NCBI RefSeq assembly: GCF_030116705.1
Contig: NZ_JAOTIK010000001.1
Coordinates: 3,236,001 to 3,300,000, forward strand
Length of the DNA: 64,000 nt
Origin: Streptomyces sp. ML-6
GTDB taxonomy: Bacteria > Actinomycetota > Actinomycetes > Streptomycetales > Streptomycetaceae
Reading direction: 5' to 3'
The translations under genes and the position numbers were made by a program. Shown here piece by piece: positions 26,123 through 34,657 of the stretch; the first letter of the stretch is position 1, and each line of letters starts with the position of its first letter. Below the pieces are notes generated by a model, which was given only the letters and a program-made list of their open reading frames with translations, did no database searches and was not told where the DNA came from.

Positions 26123-26533
26123 ATGGACATCACCATTCACACCAGCTTCCTCCCGCACCTCGACCCGGACGCCTCCCTGGCCTTCTACCGCGACGTCCTC
26201 GGCTTCGAGGTCCGCAACGACGTCGGCCAGGGCAAGATGCGCTGGATCACGGTCGGCCCCGTCGACCAGCCCAGCACGTCCATCCTCCTGGCCCCGCCGG
26301 CCGCCGACCCGGGGATCACCGAGGACGAGCGCCGCACCATCGCCGAGATGATGGCCAAGGGCACCTATGGCTGGATCCTGCTCGCCACCCGGGACCTCGA
26401 CGGCACCTTCGAAAAGGTGCAGGCCGGTGACACCGAGGTCGTCCAGGAACCGACCGAGCAGCCGTACGGCATCCGCGACTGCGCCTTCCGCGACCCGGCG
26501 GGCAACCTGGTCCGCATCCAGGAAGTCCGCTGA
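26123..26533 (+). CDS. VOC-family (glyoxalase/bleomycin resistance fold) protein
   Basis: The 136-residue protein has the paired beta-alpha-beta-beta-beta units of the vicinal-oxygen-chelate fold. DASLAFYRDVLGFEVRNDV starts the first unit and GIRDCAFRDPAGNLVRIQEV ends the second. Members bind a metal and act as lyases, dioxygenases or drug binders. An AraC-type regulator starts 38 bases downstream on the same strand, and a shared upstream element suggests that it controls this gene. The substrate is unknown. Confidence 0.88.
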   Translation: MDITIHTSFLPHLDPDASLAFYRDVLGFEVRNDVGQGKMRWITVGPVDQPSTSILLAPPAADPGITEDERRTIAEMMAKGTYGWILLATRDLDGTFEKVQAGDTEVVQEPTEQPYGIRDCAFRDPAGNLVRIQEVR

Positions 26534-26571
26534 CCCGCCCGGCGGACGGATACGACGAGAGGAGTTCCGCC

Positions 26572-27035
<464 letters not shown>

Positions 27036-27039
<4 letters not shown>

Positions 27040-27668
27040 ACATGAACTTCATCGAATCCGTGACCCTCGACGTGGCCGACCCCGAGGCCGCCGCCCGCTT
27101 CTGCTCCACCGCCTTCGGTCTGGACACGCAGATACGTCTGCGGGCCTCGCAGGAGCCCAGTACCGGCTTCCGCGGTTTCACGATGGCGCTCACGGTCTCC
27201 GGGCCGTCCGCCGTCGAGAGCCTCGTCGCCACCGCCCTCGAAGCCGGCGCCACGCAACTGAAGCCCGTCACGAAGTCGTTCTGGGGCCACGGCGGTGTCG
27301 TGCGAGCCCCGGACGGGACGATCTGGAAGGTCGCGACCTCCGCGAAGAAGGACCCCGGCCCCACCACCCGCGAGATCAACGAGATCGTGCTCCTGCTGGG
27401 GGTGGCGGACGTGGCCGCGAGCAAGCGGTTCTACGTGGGGCGGGGCCTCGCCGTGGCGAAGAGCTTCGGCCGCGTGTACGCGGAGTTCGCCTCCGGGGAG
27501 AGCCCGGTCAAGCTGGCGCTGTACCGGCGCCGCGCCCTCGCCAAGGACGTCGGCGTCTCCCCCGAGGGCACCGGCTCGCACCGCGTCGCGCTCGTCGGCG
27601 GCACCGAGTCCTTCACCGATCCCGACGGGTTCGCCTGGGAGGCCGCGGTACCGGCCCCCACGGCGTGA
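27036..27668 (+). CDS. VOC-family protein with two halves (210 aa)
   Basis: Two VOC-type units are visible: residues 1-103 (MNFIESVTLDVADPEAAARF, ending VVRAPDGTIWKVATS) and residues 110-205 (INEIVLLLGVADVAASKRFY, ending FTDPDGFAWEAAVP). Each unit carries the paired beta-alpha-beta-beta-beta pattern, so a metal site could form between them. It overlaps the araC-type gene by four bases and is preceded by the shared element. It is most likely co-regulated with the first VOC gene; the substrate is unknown. Confidence 0.88.
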
Positions 27669-27741
27669 CCGCATCCCCGGCACCAGCCACCACCGCCCCA
27701 CGCACGGCACGACACGATCCCACCCGACCCGCGACGTCGTC

Positions 27742-27951
27742 ATGGTCGACGGCACCGCCGAGCCGGTGGACCTCGCCGACCTCGCCCCGGGCACGGGCGA
27801 CGCGTTCGAGGCCAAAACCGGTTTCGACCCGCGCGGGATCGACGAGCCCTACCAGTACTTCCTGATCCGGCCGCAACGCGTCCAGGCCTGGCGCGAGGCG
27901 AACGAACTCCGGGGACGCACCCTCATGCGCGACGGCCACTGGCTCGGCTGA
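27742..27951 (+). pseudogene. C-terminal remnant of a pyridoxamine 5'-phosphate oxidase family protein
   Basis: The 69 codons from the ATG encode VDGTAEPVDLADLAPGTGD, EAKTGFDPRGIDEPYQYFLI and RVQAWREANELRGRTLMR, ending DGHWLG. These match the C-terminal third of actinomycete PPOX-fold (flavin/F420) enzymes of about 150 residues. The upstream DNA (from 27669) has no matching N-terminal flavin-binding strands, so the gene is truncated, probably by deletion. It is unlikely to be functional as an enzyme on its own. Confidence 0.65.
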
Positions 27952-28083
27952 CCCCGCCCGGCGCCGGGCCGGAGCACGACGCGCGGGAACCGAGCACGGC
28001 GAGCGAACACGGGGCCCGAGCACGGTTCCGCCCCGGAGAAACCTGCCTGCACGACCGGAGGAAGGGGCTCTAGCATCGCCCTC

Positions 28084-28887
28084 ATGGCGATGTTCGTGCA
28101 CCTGACACCCTCGGCGAACGCGGCGCGCGTCCGCCGTTCCGGCATACGGGCCGAGAGTCACGGCCGCGCGCCGTCGCTGCCCCGGGGCGTCTACTGCTTC
28201 CCCGTGCTCCCCTCGTACACCCTCACCCACCAGTGGCTGCGCGAACTGGCCCGGCGCGGCGGCCCGCGCGGGCTCGTCGCCGTACACGTCCGGCTGCCGG
28301 ACGACGAACCCGTCACCGTGGGCCGCTACCACCGCGACCCCCTGACCACCACGGCCGCCGACGCCGTACGCCGGGTCGCGGCCGTGCCCGACCCCCGCGG
28401 CTGGGAGGTGTTCGTCCCCCGCGCGGTCTCCAGGCGCGAGGTGCACCGCATCCGCGCCGTCAGCCAGGTCACCGGCTGGCGGTACTTCCCCGACGCGAAC
28501 GGCAAGGCGCCCTGCACCTGCTTCGGCTGCCGGGTGCGCGGCGAGTACGGATCGCAACGCCTGCGACAGCGCCGGCCCCACCCCCTCGACGGCCCCGCCC
28601 CCGCGAGCGCGGTCCTCCTCCGGCAGATCGCCGCGGCGGGCACCCCCGGCGACCCCGAACAGCTCGTCCAGACCCTCCACTGGTTCGGCATGCGCCGCCG
28701 CGGACCGGCCGACCAGCTGGCCCACCTCGCGGACCATCCGGACCCGAAGGTGCGCAGGGCCCTCGTATGGGCCGTCGGGAAATGGCCGTCCCGAGGCGTC
28801 ACGGAACTCCTCGACCGCCTCTCCCGGGACCCCGACGGGGAGGTCCGGGAGGTCGTCGAATGGGTGCTGACCGAGTACCGGTCCTGA
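28084..28887 (+). CDS. HEAT-repeat protein with a novel N-terminal domain (267 aa)
   Basis: Residues about 1-170 form an unrecognised domain with FVHLTPSANAARVRRSGIRA, PRGVYCFPVLPSYTLTHQWL and a Cys pair (CTCFGCRVRG) that could bind zinc. The N-terminal pattern resembles ADP-ribosyltransferase-like RNA 2'-phosphotransferase or DUF4433-type toxin folds only loosely. Residues about 175-265 are HEAT-like helices (PDPKVRRALVWAVGKWPSRG). The gene stands 111 bases before the XRE/DUF397 pair in the same direction but lies upstream of its inverted repeat. The function is unknown. Confidence 0.7.
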   Translation: MAMFVHLTPSANAARVRRSGIRAESHGRAPSLPRGVYCFPVLPSYTLTHQWLRELARRGGPRGLVAVHVRLPDDEPVTVGRYHRDPLTTTAADAVRRVAAVPDPRGWEVFVPRAVSRREVHRIRAVSQVTGWRYFPDANGKAPCTCFGCRVRGEYGSQRLRQRRPHPLDGPAPASAVLLRQIAAAGTPGDPEQLVQTLHWFGMRRRGPADQLAHLADHPDPKVRRALVWAVGKWPSRGVTELLDRLSRDPDGEVREVVEWVLTEYRS

Positions 28888-28930
28888 CCGCCCTCCCGAC
28901 AGCCGCGCCCCCATGCCCACCCGCACAAAC

Positions 28931-28955
28931 ACCCGTACAAACCTTTTGTACGGGT
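28931..28955. promoter_or_regulatory. Perfect inverted repeat, probable XRE operator
   Basis: ACCCGTACAAA, a CCT centre, and TTTGTACGGGT form a perfect 25-base dyad, 43 bases upstream of the XRE regulator start. It is an AT-rich site in GC-rich DNA and suits autoregulation by the XRE protein. Confidence 0.7.
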
Positions 28956-28998
28956 CGCATGCGCGTGACGCGGGCGCGCGTGTGGAAGTTCGCCCGGT

Positions 28999-29823
28999 AT
29001 GCAACCCGGAAAGCGGAAGCGCAAGAACGCGTCGGCAATGAAGCTCGTGGGGAAACTGGTCGCCATCTTCCGCAGGGCGGCCGGTCTGACACAGGCTCAA
29101 CTCGCCTCCATGGCAGGACACCAGGTGGAGACGATCGCCTCCATCGAGCAGGGCAGACGGGCGCTGCTGCCCGGCCTGGCCGCCACCCTGGACGAACTGC
29201 TGGACACCAAGGGCGCGTTGGCGGAGGCGGTGGACAACCTGCCGGAGGTCGACCTGATCCCGGTGTGGGCGGAGGAGTACCTGGAACTGGAGTTGGAGGC
29301 GCTGGCGCTGTCCTGGTACGACAACCAGGTCATGCCGGGCCTCCTCCAGACGGAACGCTACGCACAGGCGGTGTTCCGCAACCGGGTCCCGGCTTTCAGC
29401 GAGGAGGAGGTCGCGCTCCAGACGAAGATCCGGCTGAAGCGCCAGGAGATCCTGCACCGCCCCTCGCCCCCGACCATCAGCTTCGTCGTCTGGGAGCCGG
29501 TCCTGAAACTCCAGCTCACCGACGACGAAGGGCATGTGGAGCAGCTGAGGCACCTGCGGGCCTGCGCCGAACTCCCCGGCGTCTGTCTCCAGGTCCTGCC
29601 CCTCAACCACCGGACCCACGCAGGACTGGACGGCCCCTTCATCCTGCTGGAGACCCCGGACTTCCAGCGCGTGGCCTATTCCGAGACACAACGCGGCAGC
29701 ATGCTCGTCTCCGACCCCGACGGAATCAGCATCCTCGCCCAGAAATATGCGATGCTGCGAGCCCAGGCCCTCACCCCCGAAGACACGCTGGGCCTACTGG
29801 ACCGTCTGCTGGGAGAGCAATGA
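28999..29823 (+). CDS. XRE-family regulator with DUF5753 domain
   Basis: The 274-residue protein begins with an XRE helix-turn-helix (residues about 15-70; RRAAGLTQAQLASMAGHQVE). A DUF5753 effector domain follows, with WYDNQVMPGLLQTERYAQAV, LRHLRACAELPGVCLQVLPL and FILLETPDFQRVAYSETQRG. In Streptomyces such regulators pair with a DUF397 partner (WhiJ-type systems), which is present here with a four-base ATGA overlap. A perfect inverted repeat lies upstream. Role: presumed repressor that is relieved or modulated by its DUF397 partner. Confidence 0.92.
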   Translation: MQPGKRKRKNASAMKLVGKLVAIFRRAAGLTQAQLASMAGHQVETIASIEQGRRALLPGLAATLDELLDTKGALAEAVDNLPEVDLIPVWAEEYLELELEALALSWYDNQVMPGLLQTERYAQAVFRNRVPAFSEEEVALQTKIRLKRQEILHRPSPPTISFVVWEPVLKLQLTDDEGHVEQLRHLRACAELPGVCLQVLPLNHRTHAGLDGPFILLETPDFQRVAYSETQRGSMLVSDPDGISILAQKYAMLRAQALTPEDTLGLLDRLLGEQ

Positions 29824-30131
29824 GCACCGCACTTGAGTGGTTCAAGTCCAGCTACAGCGGCAGCGAAGGCGGCGCCTGCCTCGAAGTCGCCTACGAATGG
29901 CGCAAGTCGAGCTACAGCGCCGACGAGGGCGGGCAGTGCCTGGAGGTCGGCTACAACTGGCAGAAGTCGAGCCACAGCGGCGACGAGGGCGGCGCCTGCG
30001 TCGAGGTCGCCGCGCACACCGCCGCCGTTCACATCCGTGACTCCAAGAACCCCGACGGCCCCACCCTCACCGTCGCCCCCGCCACCTGGACGGCCTTCGC
30101 CGGTTTCGCCGCCGACCGGCGCACCGCCTGA
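29820..30131 (+). CDS. DUF397 protein with a triplicated N-terminal motif
   Basis: The 103-residue protein contains three tandem copies of the first half of the DUF397 motif: WFKSSYSGSEGGACLEVA, WRKSSYSADEGGQCLEVG and WQKSSHSGDEGGACVEVA. One normal second half follows (VHIRDSKNPDGPTLTVAPATWTAF is the typical tail, here split into IRDSKNPDGP and TLTVAPATW). Usual DUF397 proteins have one such unit (about 60-80 residues). The start overlaps the XRE stop. It is probably the partner/antagonist of the XRE regulator; the extra copies may increase the number of binding sites. Confidence 0.9.
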   Translation: MSTALEWFKSSYSGSEGGACLEVAYEWRKSSYSADEGGQCLEVGYNWQKSSHSGDEGGACVEVAAHTAAVHIRDSKNPDGPTLTVAPATWTAFAGFAADRRTA

Positions 30132-30156
30132 ATCCACCGGAGGAACCCCACCGGCC

Positions 30157-30822
30157 ATGGCTGTCATCCACCGCACCACCCTGACGCCCACCAAGCTGGA
30201 ACTCCTCGCCACCTGGCTGCCCGCCCAGCCCTGGTACCGGGGCACGCCGGGGCAGCGGCCCGAACTGGCCAGGACCGGCGGGTTCCGGCTGGACGACCCG
30301 GAGGGCGAGGTCGGGATCGAGTTCATGGCGGTCACCGACACGTCGGGGGCCGAGCCGGTCACGTACCAGGTGCCGTTCACCTACCGGGGCGCCCCGCTCG
30401 CGGGCGCCGACGAGGCGCTCATCGGCACGTCCGAGCACGGGGTGCTGGGCCACCGGTGGGTGTACGACGGAACGCGCGACCCGGTCCTCGTCGCCCAGCT
30501 GTTCGCGCTGCTCGTCGGCGAGGCCGAGCCGCAGATGCAGAGCACGAGCGACACCCCCGACCCCTCCGTCACCGCCCGGTTCGCCGAGCCGGACGTCAGG
30601 GCGGAGCTCTCGTCCACGACCGCCACCGACGACCCGACCGGCACCGACATCCTGGTCACGCCGGCATCCGGCGGACGTCGGCTGACCCTTCGTGTCAACC
30701 GGGTCCTCCGGCCCGGCCAGGAGGCCGACGCGGAGGCGCTCGGCGACGTCACCGCGGACGCGCCGCTGCCGGACGGCACCCCGGCTCGTACCGCGTTCGT
30801 CGTCGTCCACGCACAGCCGTAA
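30157..30822 (+). CDS. Maltokinase N-terminal cap-like protein
   Basis: The 221-residue protein starts MAVIHRTTLTPTKLELLATW LPAQPWYRG-like, as in the N-terminal cap domain of mycobacterial maltokinase and of a stand-alone actinomycete family (CG0192-type). The middle (EFMAVTDTSGAEPVTYQVPF and TYRGAPLAGADEALIGTSEH) matches the cap's beta-rich part. No kinase domain follows, so it is not a maltokinase itself. It may act in alpha-glucan metabolism or simply share the fold. GGAGG lies upstream of the ATG, 25 bases past the DUF397 gene. Confidence 0.75.
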   Translation: MAVIHRTTLTPTKLELLATWLPAQPWYRGTPGQRPELARTGGFRLDDPEGEVGIEFMAVTDTSGAEPVTYQVPFTYRGAPLAGADEALIGTSEHGVLGHRWVYDGTRDPVLVAQLFALLVGEAEPQMQSTSDTPDPSVTARFAEPDVRAELSSTTATDDPTGTDILVTPASGGRRLTLRVNRVLRPGQEADAEALGDVTADAPLPDGTPARTAFVVVHAQP

Positions 30823-31152
30823 CCGGAGCGCGGCGCCCGCCCGTTCACAACCGCTCATGCCGTTCATGCCGTTCACAAGCGCTCATGACCGGGCACAACC
30901 GTTCCCGGCCATTCACCGCCCACTCGCGGCGATTCACCGCCCGTTCGCGGCCGTCCACAACCGTTCGCGAACGGGCGCCACGCTCAACGGCTGAACCACC
31001 GACGGCCACCCCCCACCACCGGACAAATCCCCACTCTCCCGGCAGTTCACCCACCCCGCAGGCATTGGTCTTGACCAATATTTCAATCTGTGAAAAGCAT
31101 GGACAAGCCGCCACGGAAAGCTCTACGACCACCTCGCGGGAGAACCAGCCCC
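30823..31152. other. Repeat-rich intergenic stretch before the surface-protein gene
   Basis: No gene is seen. From 30840 to 30975 imperfect copies of CGTTCAcaa/CGCTCATg/ATTCACCGCCc units are interspersed, ending in the palindrome CCGTTCGCGAACGG (30961-30974). A second palindrome, ATTGGTCTTGACCAAT, lies at 31064-31079 in an AT-richer promoter-like segment. Confidence 0.6.
31064..31079. promoter_or_regulatory. DasR-like palindrome ATTGGTCTTGACCAAT
   Basis: The arms ATTGGTC and GACCAAT are perfect. The core TGGTC-N2-GACCA is the pattern of DasR/GntR-type dre sites (consensus around ACTGGTCTAGACCAGT). It lies 74 bases before the surface-protein start. Which regulator binds is inference. Confidence 0.55.
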
Positions 31153-32430
31153 ATGCGCATAACCGCAACCGCCGCAGCCGCCGCGCTCGGTGGAGCCCTC
31201 GTCCTCGGTCTGACCGTCGCCCCGGCCGCGCAGGCCGCCCCGGCCGACTCGGCCGGATGTGCCACCGACGCCTTCGGAATCGCCGGGAAGTACGGCGAGT
31301 TCGTCCTCGGTGACGACGTCCACACCCCCGACGCGGAGGGCGCGGTGGCCGTCGGCGGCAACGCCGACTTCCGCGGCGGCTTCAGCGTCGCCAACGAGCT
31401 CTCCGCCGCGGAGGTCGACGCCCTGCCCGGCCGCGCCTCCCTCGTCGTCCGCGGCGACCTCCGCAACGACAACTCCGTCACCGCGGTGATGAAGGGCAAC
31501 GCGGTCGTCGGCGGCGAGATCCGCGACCGCGCCCTCGAAATGCACGCGGGCAGCGTCAGCAAGAACGCCGGACTCATCGACTTCGACGCCGAGTTCGGCA
31601 AGCTCCGCGCCTACTCCACCGCCCTGGGCGAGGAACCGGCCACGGACGGCACCCGGGTGACGCCGAGCGGCAACCGCCTCACCCTGGAGGGCTCCAACAC
31701 CTCCCGCAACATCTTCAAGGTGACGACCGACCAGCTGGAGAAGGCCAAGGAGGTCTTCCTCAAGGTCCCCGCGGGCGCCACCGCGGTCGTCAACGTCAGC
31801 GGCCGGGACTACGACATGGCCGGAGCCGGCACCACCGGCTTCTTCCTCTCCGGCGGCCAGGACTACGTACTGGACGACAAGCTCCAGAGCGCCTCCGGCG
31901 GCAAGGTCCGCGCCCGCCTCCTGTGGAACTTCCCCGACGCCCGCACCGTCACCAAGCACAGCTCCGCCGCCTGGCCCGGCAGCATCCTGGCCCCCAACGC
32001 CCACCTGGAACTCGGCAGCGGCGCACCGGTCAACGGCTCGGTCTGGGTCGCCTCGCTGCACGGCACCGGCGGCGCCGAGACCCACCACTTCCCCTTCAGC
32101 GGCTGCCTCCCCGAGACCGGCGGACCCAAGCCCTCCACCACCCCGCCCACCCCCACCGACACTCCGTCGACCACGCCCCCCACCGGCACCGCCACGCCCA
32201 CCGGCACCGCCACCCCGTCGGCGAGCGTCACCCCGTCCACGGACACGTCCGGGTCCGCCACGCCCACCGCCCCGGCCCCCTCCGACAGCGCCGCCCCCGG
32301 CAAGAAGGACGGCGACCTCGCCTCCACCGGCAGCAGCGGCACCATCCCGCTGATCATCGGCACCGTCGTGGTGCTCGCCGCGGGCGCCGGCCTCGTCCTC
32401 GCGGCCCGTCGCCGCTCCAAGCGGGCCTGA
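31153..32430 (+). CDS. Choice-of-anchor A surface protein with sortase signal
   Basis: The 425-residue protein has a Sec signal (cleavage expected after AQA, about residue 28), then a choice-of-anchor A-type domain (EFVLGDDVHTPDAEGAVAVG, NADFRGGFSV, and the late AAWPGSILAPNAHLELGSG). A Thr/Pro/Ser wall-spanning linker precedes LASTG (residues 389-393), a hydrophobic segment and a Arg/Lys tail. LAxTG is the signal read by class E sortases of Streptomyces, so the protein should be covalently bound to peptidoglycan. An upstream in-frame ATG (31099) is rejected because GGGAG and the signal peptide favour the ATG at 31153. Confidence 0.88.
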   Translation: MRITATAAAAALGGALVLGLTVAPAAQAAPADSAGCATDAFGIAGKYGEFVLGDDVHTPDAEGAVAVGGNADFRGGFSVANELSAAEVDALPGRASLVVRGDLRNDNSVTAVMKGNAVVGGEIRDRALEMHAGSVSKNAGLIDFDAEFGKLRAYSTALGEEPATDGTRVTPSGNRLTLEGSNTSRNIFKVTTDQLEKAKEVFLKVPAGATAVVNVSGRDYDMAGAGTTGFFLSGGQDYVLDDKLQSASGGKVRARLLWNFPDARTVTKHSSAAWPGSILAPNAHLELGSGAPVNGSVWVASLHGTGGAETHHFPFSGCLPETGGPKPSTTPPTPTDTPSTTPPTGTATPTGTATPSASVTPSTDTSGSATPTAPAPSDSAAPGKKDGDLASTGSSGTIPLIIGTVVVLAAGAGLVLAARRRSKRA

Positions 32431-32496
32431 CACCTCCGGAAAGGGCCGTCGGGTCGCCGCTCCAGGCGGGCCCGACCCTCGGAAAGGGCCGTCCGG
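32408..32496 (+). repeat. Tandem 45-base duplication across the gene end
   Basis: GTCGCCGCTCCA..GGGC and a following GGAAAGGGCCGTC appear twice, the first copy over the last codons and stop of the surface protein (32408-32452) and the second in the 3' region (32453-32496). The second copy feeds the left arm of the terminator. Confidence 0.75.
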
Positions 32497-32530
32497 TACG
32501 AGTGGCACCACTCGTGCCGGACGGCCCTTT
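32483..32530 (+). terminator. Strong terminator hairpin after the surface-protein gene
   Basis: AAAGGGCCGTCCGG..ACGAGTG pairs with CACTCGT..CCGGACGGCCCTTT in a 22-base stem with one wobble and a GCAC loop. The 3' end is T-rich (CCCTTTGAG). Confidence 0.88.
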
Positions 32531-32612
32531 GAGACAACCTGATCGCGATCCGGAACATCCTCTCTCACAAGCCCGCGCCACTGGTACGGGAAGGTGAACG
32601 AGGAGCTGGATC

Positions 32613-34580
32613 ATGGCCCGACGCCCCAACCGCCCGATACGCGCGAGCCGTCGTCGCGGATTCGGCATCGACTACCCCCGCCGGGGAAAACGCACCTGGC
32701 GCCGCTGGATTCCTTCGTGGCGGCAGGTGCTGAGCCTGGTCGTGCTCGGATTCGCCGCGCTGACCGGCCTGTTCGCCGCGGTGTACGAGTCCGTCGACAT
32801 CCCCGACGAGAAGACCGAGGCGCGCAGACAGGGCACCGTCTACTACTGGGCGGACGGCAGCCAGTTGGTGAGCGTGGGCTCGGTCAACCGGCAGAACGTC
32901 ACCCTCGCCGACATACCCGACTCGGTGGAGAACGCGGTCATCGCCGCCGAGAACGAGACCTTCTACTCCGACCCGGGGGTATCGGCGACGGGAATCGCCC
33001 GCGCGGTCGTGAGCATGGTCTCGGGCGGTGAGACCCAGGGCGGCTCCACCATCACCCAGCAGTACGTGAAGAACACCTATCTCAGCCAGGAGCAGTCGGC
33101 CACCCGGAAGTTCAAGGAATTCTTCATCTCGCTGAAGCTGAACAACAAGAAGAAGAAGGGGGAGATCCTCCAGGGGTATCTGAACACCAGCTGGTTCGGC
33201 CGCGGCGCCTACGGCATCCAGGCGGCGGCGCACGCGTACTACGGAATCCCCGCGAAGGACCTCGACCCCAGCCAGGCGGCACTGCTCGCGGCCCTGCTCA
33301 AGGGGGCGGAGCAGTACGACCCCGCAGGCAGCGGGGGCAACCACGAACGCGCCGTCGACCGCTGGGCGTGGATCCTCGACCGGCAGGTGGAGACCGGCAC
33401 GATGACGAAGGCCGAGCGGGCCACGTACCGGAAGTTCCCCGAGCCGAAGCCGGCCACCAAGTCGACCAGCCTCGGCGGCCAGACCGGCTATCTCGTCGAC
33501 ATCGCCAACAAGTACATCAAGAAGCGCACGGGCCTCACCGACAAGGACCTCTTCCGGGGCGGCTACCGGGTGCACACCACCTTCGACAAGGCCAGGGTGG
33601 AGCAGCTGGAACGGGCCGTGCGGAGCGTGCGCGAGCGCGACCTCGACCCCGAGAAGCGCCCCGAGGACAAGTACGTCGAGGTCGGCGCCGCCTCCGTGCG
33701 GTCCGACGGGGCCGTGGTCGCGGTGTACGGCGGAGCCGACGCGGTCACCCACTTCGCCAACAACGCCGACACCTCCGGCGTCCCCGTCGGCTCGGCCTTC
33801 AAGCCCTTCGTCCTGGCGGCGGCCCTTCAGCACGGCGACGGGATCACCCTGGACAGCGGCTACGACAGCACGGGACGACTGATCAAGGACGGCCCGTATG
33901 CGGTGTCCCCCGCCTCGCCGGGTGCCGGCCCCGACCCGCTGATGGTCACGGCGCCGACGCCCCTGCGCGATGCGCTGATCAACTCGGCCAACGCGACCTT
34001 CGTGATGCTCGGCAAGGAAATCGGACTGAAGAAGGTGAAAGAACTGGCGATGTCGGCCGGACTGCACGAGCAGAGCCTGGCCCGCCTGGACAAGTCCTTC
34101 CCCCTCGGCACGTCCACACCGAGCGCGGTCAGGATGGCGGACGCGTACACCGCTTTCAGCAACGACGGCATGCGGGCCGAGCCCTACTCGGTGACCAGGA
34201 TGACCCGGGACGGCGAGACGGTCGAGGGCTTCGGGAAGCCCGAACCGCAGCGCGCGATGGACGCCTCGGTGGCCAACGACATGAACCGCACCATGAGGCT
34301 GATGGCCTGGACGCGGCTGAGCAAGGACGGAAAGCTCACCGCGCTCGCCGACCCCGGGTTCGGCGACGACCTCGCGGCGGCCGGGACCGGCAAGGACGAC
34401 CGGATGAAGTCGGCCTGGTTCATCGGCCACAACAAAGGACTGACCACCGCCGTCACGATGTTCCGCAACAAGCCGGGCACCCCGCAACTGCTGGGAATGC
34501 AGGGCGTGGGCGGACCCGATTCGGAGCGCGGCAATGTCTTCCCGCTCCGGATCTGGAACGCCTACGTCACGGGAAAGTAG
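32613..34580 (+). CDS. Class A penicillin-binding protein with altered transpeptidase KTG motif
   Basis: The 655-residue protein has a short cytoplasmic Arg-rich tail, one membrane helix (residues about 38-57), a GT51 glycosyltransferase domain (catalytic Glu113 in AAENETFYSD, then GGSTITQQYVKNTYL) and a transpeptidase domain. The acyl-Ser motif is S394-A-F-K397 and the SxN motif is S458-A-N460. The third motif, normally KTG, reads GTG (residues 591-593, in LAAAGTGKDDRMKSAWF), with a Lys only at 594. It makes and crosslinks cell-wall peptidoglycan; without the KTG lysine its transpeptidase step may be slow, altered or absent. A GGAGC site precedes the ATG. Confidence 0.9.
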   Translation: MARRPNRPIRASRRRGFGIDYPRRGKRTWRRWIPSWRQVLSLVVLGFAALTGLFAAVYESVDIPDEKTEARRQGTVYYWADGSQLVSVGSVNRQNVTLADIPDSVENAVIAAENETFYSDPGVSATGIARAVVSMVSGGETQGGSTITQQYVKNTYLSQEQSATRKFKEFFISLKLNNKKKKGEILQGYLNTSWFGRGAYGIQAAAHAYYGIPAKDLDPSQAALLAALLKGAEQYDPAGSGGNHERAVDRWAWILDRQVETGTMTKAERATYRKFPEPKPATKSTSLGGQTGYLVDIANKYIKKRTGLTDKDLFRGGYRVHTTFDKARVEQLERAVRSVRERDLDPEKRPEDKYVEVGAASVRSDGAVVAVYGGADAVTHFANNADTSGVPVGSAFKPFVLAAALQHGDGITLDSGYDSTGRLIKDGPYAVSPASPGAGPDPLMVTAPTPLRDALINSANATFVMLGKEIGLKKVKELAMSAGLHEQSLARLDKSFPLGTSTPSAVRMADAYTAFSNDGMRAEPYSVTRMTRDGETVEGFGKPEPQRAMDASVANDMNRTMRLMAWTRLSKDGKLTALADPGFGDDLAAAGTGKDDRMKSAWFIGHNKGLTTAVTMFRNKPGTPQLLGMQGVGGPDSERGNVFPLRIWNAYVTGK

Positions 34581-34657
34581 GCCGCGGGGGAACAGGCCCA
34601 CGGAGAGCTGGGCGGCCCCCGAGGAAACAGACCCACGGGTCAGCGCCTCCCCCGTCC

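Noticed and set aside
30840..30975. CRISPR-like short repeat array
   Set aside because: Copies are degenerate, without uniform spacers, and no cas gene is near; they look like slippage repeats.
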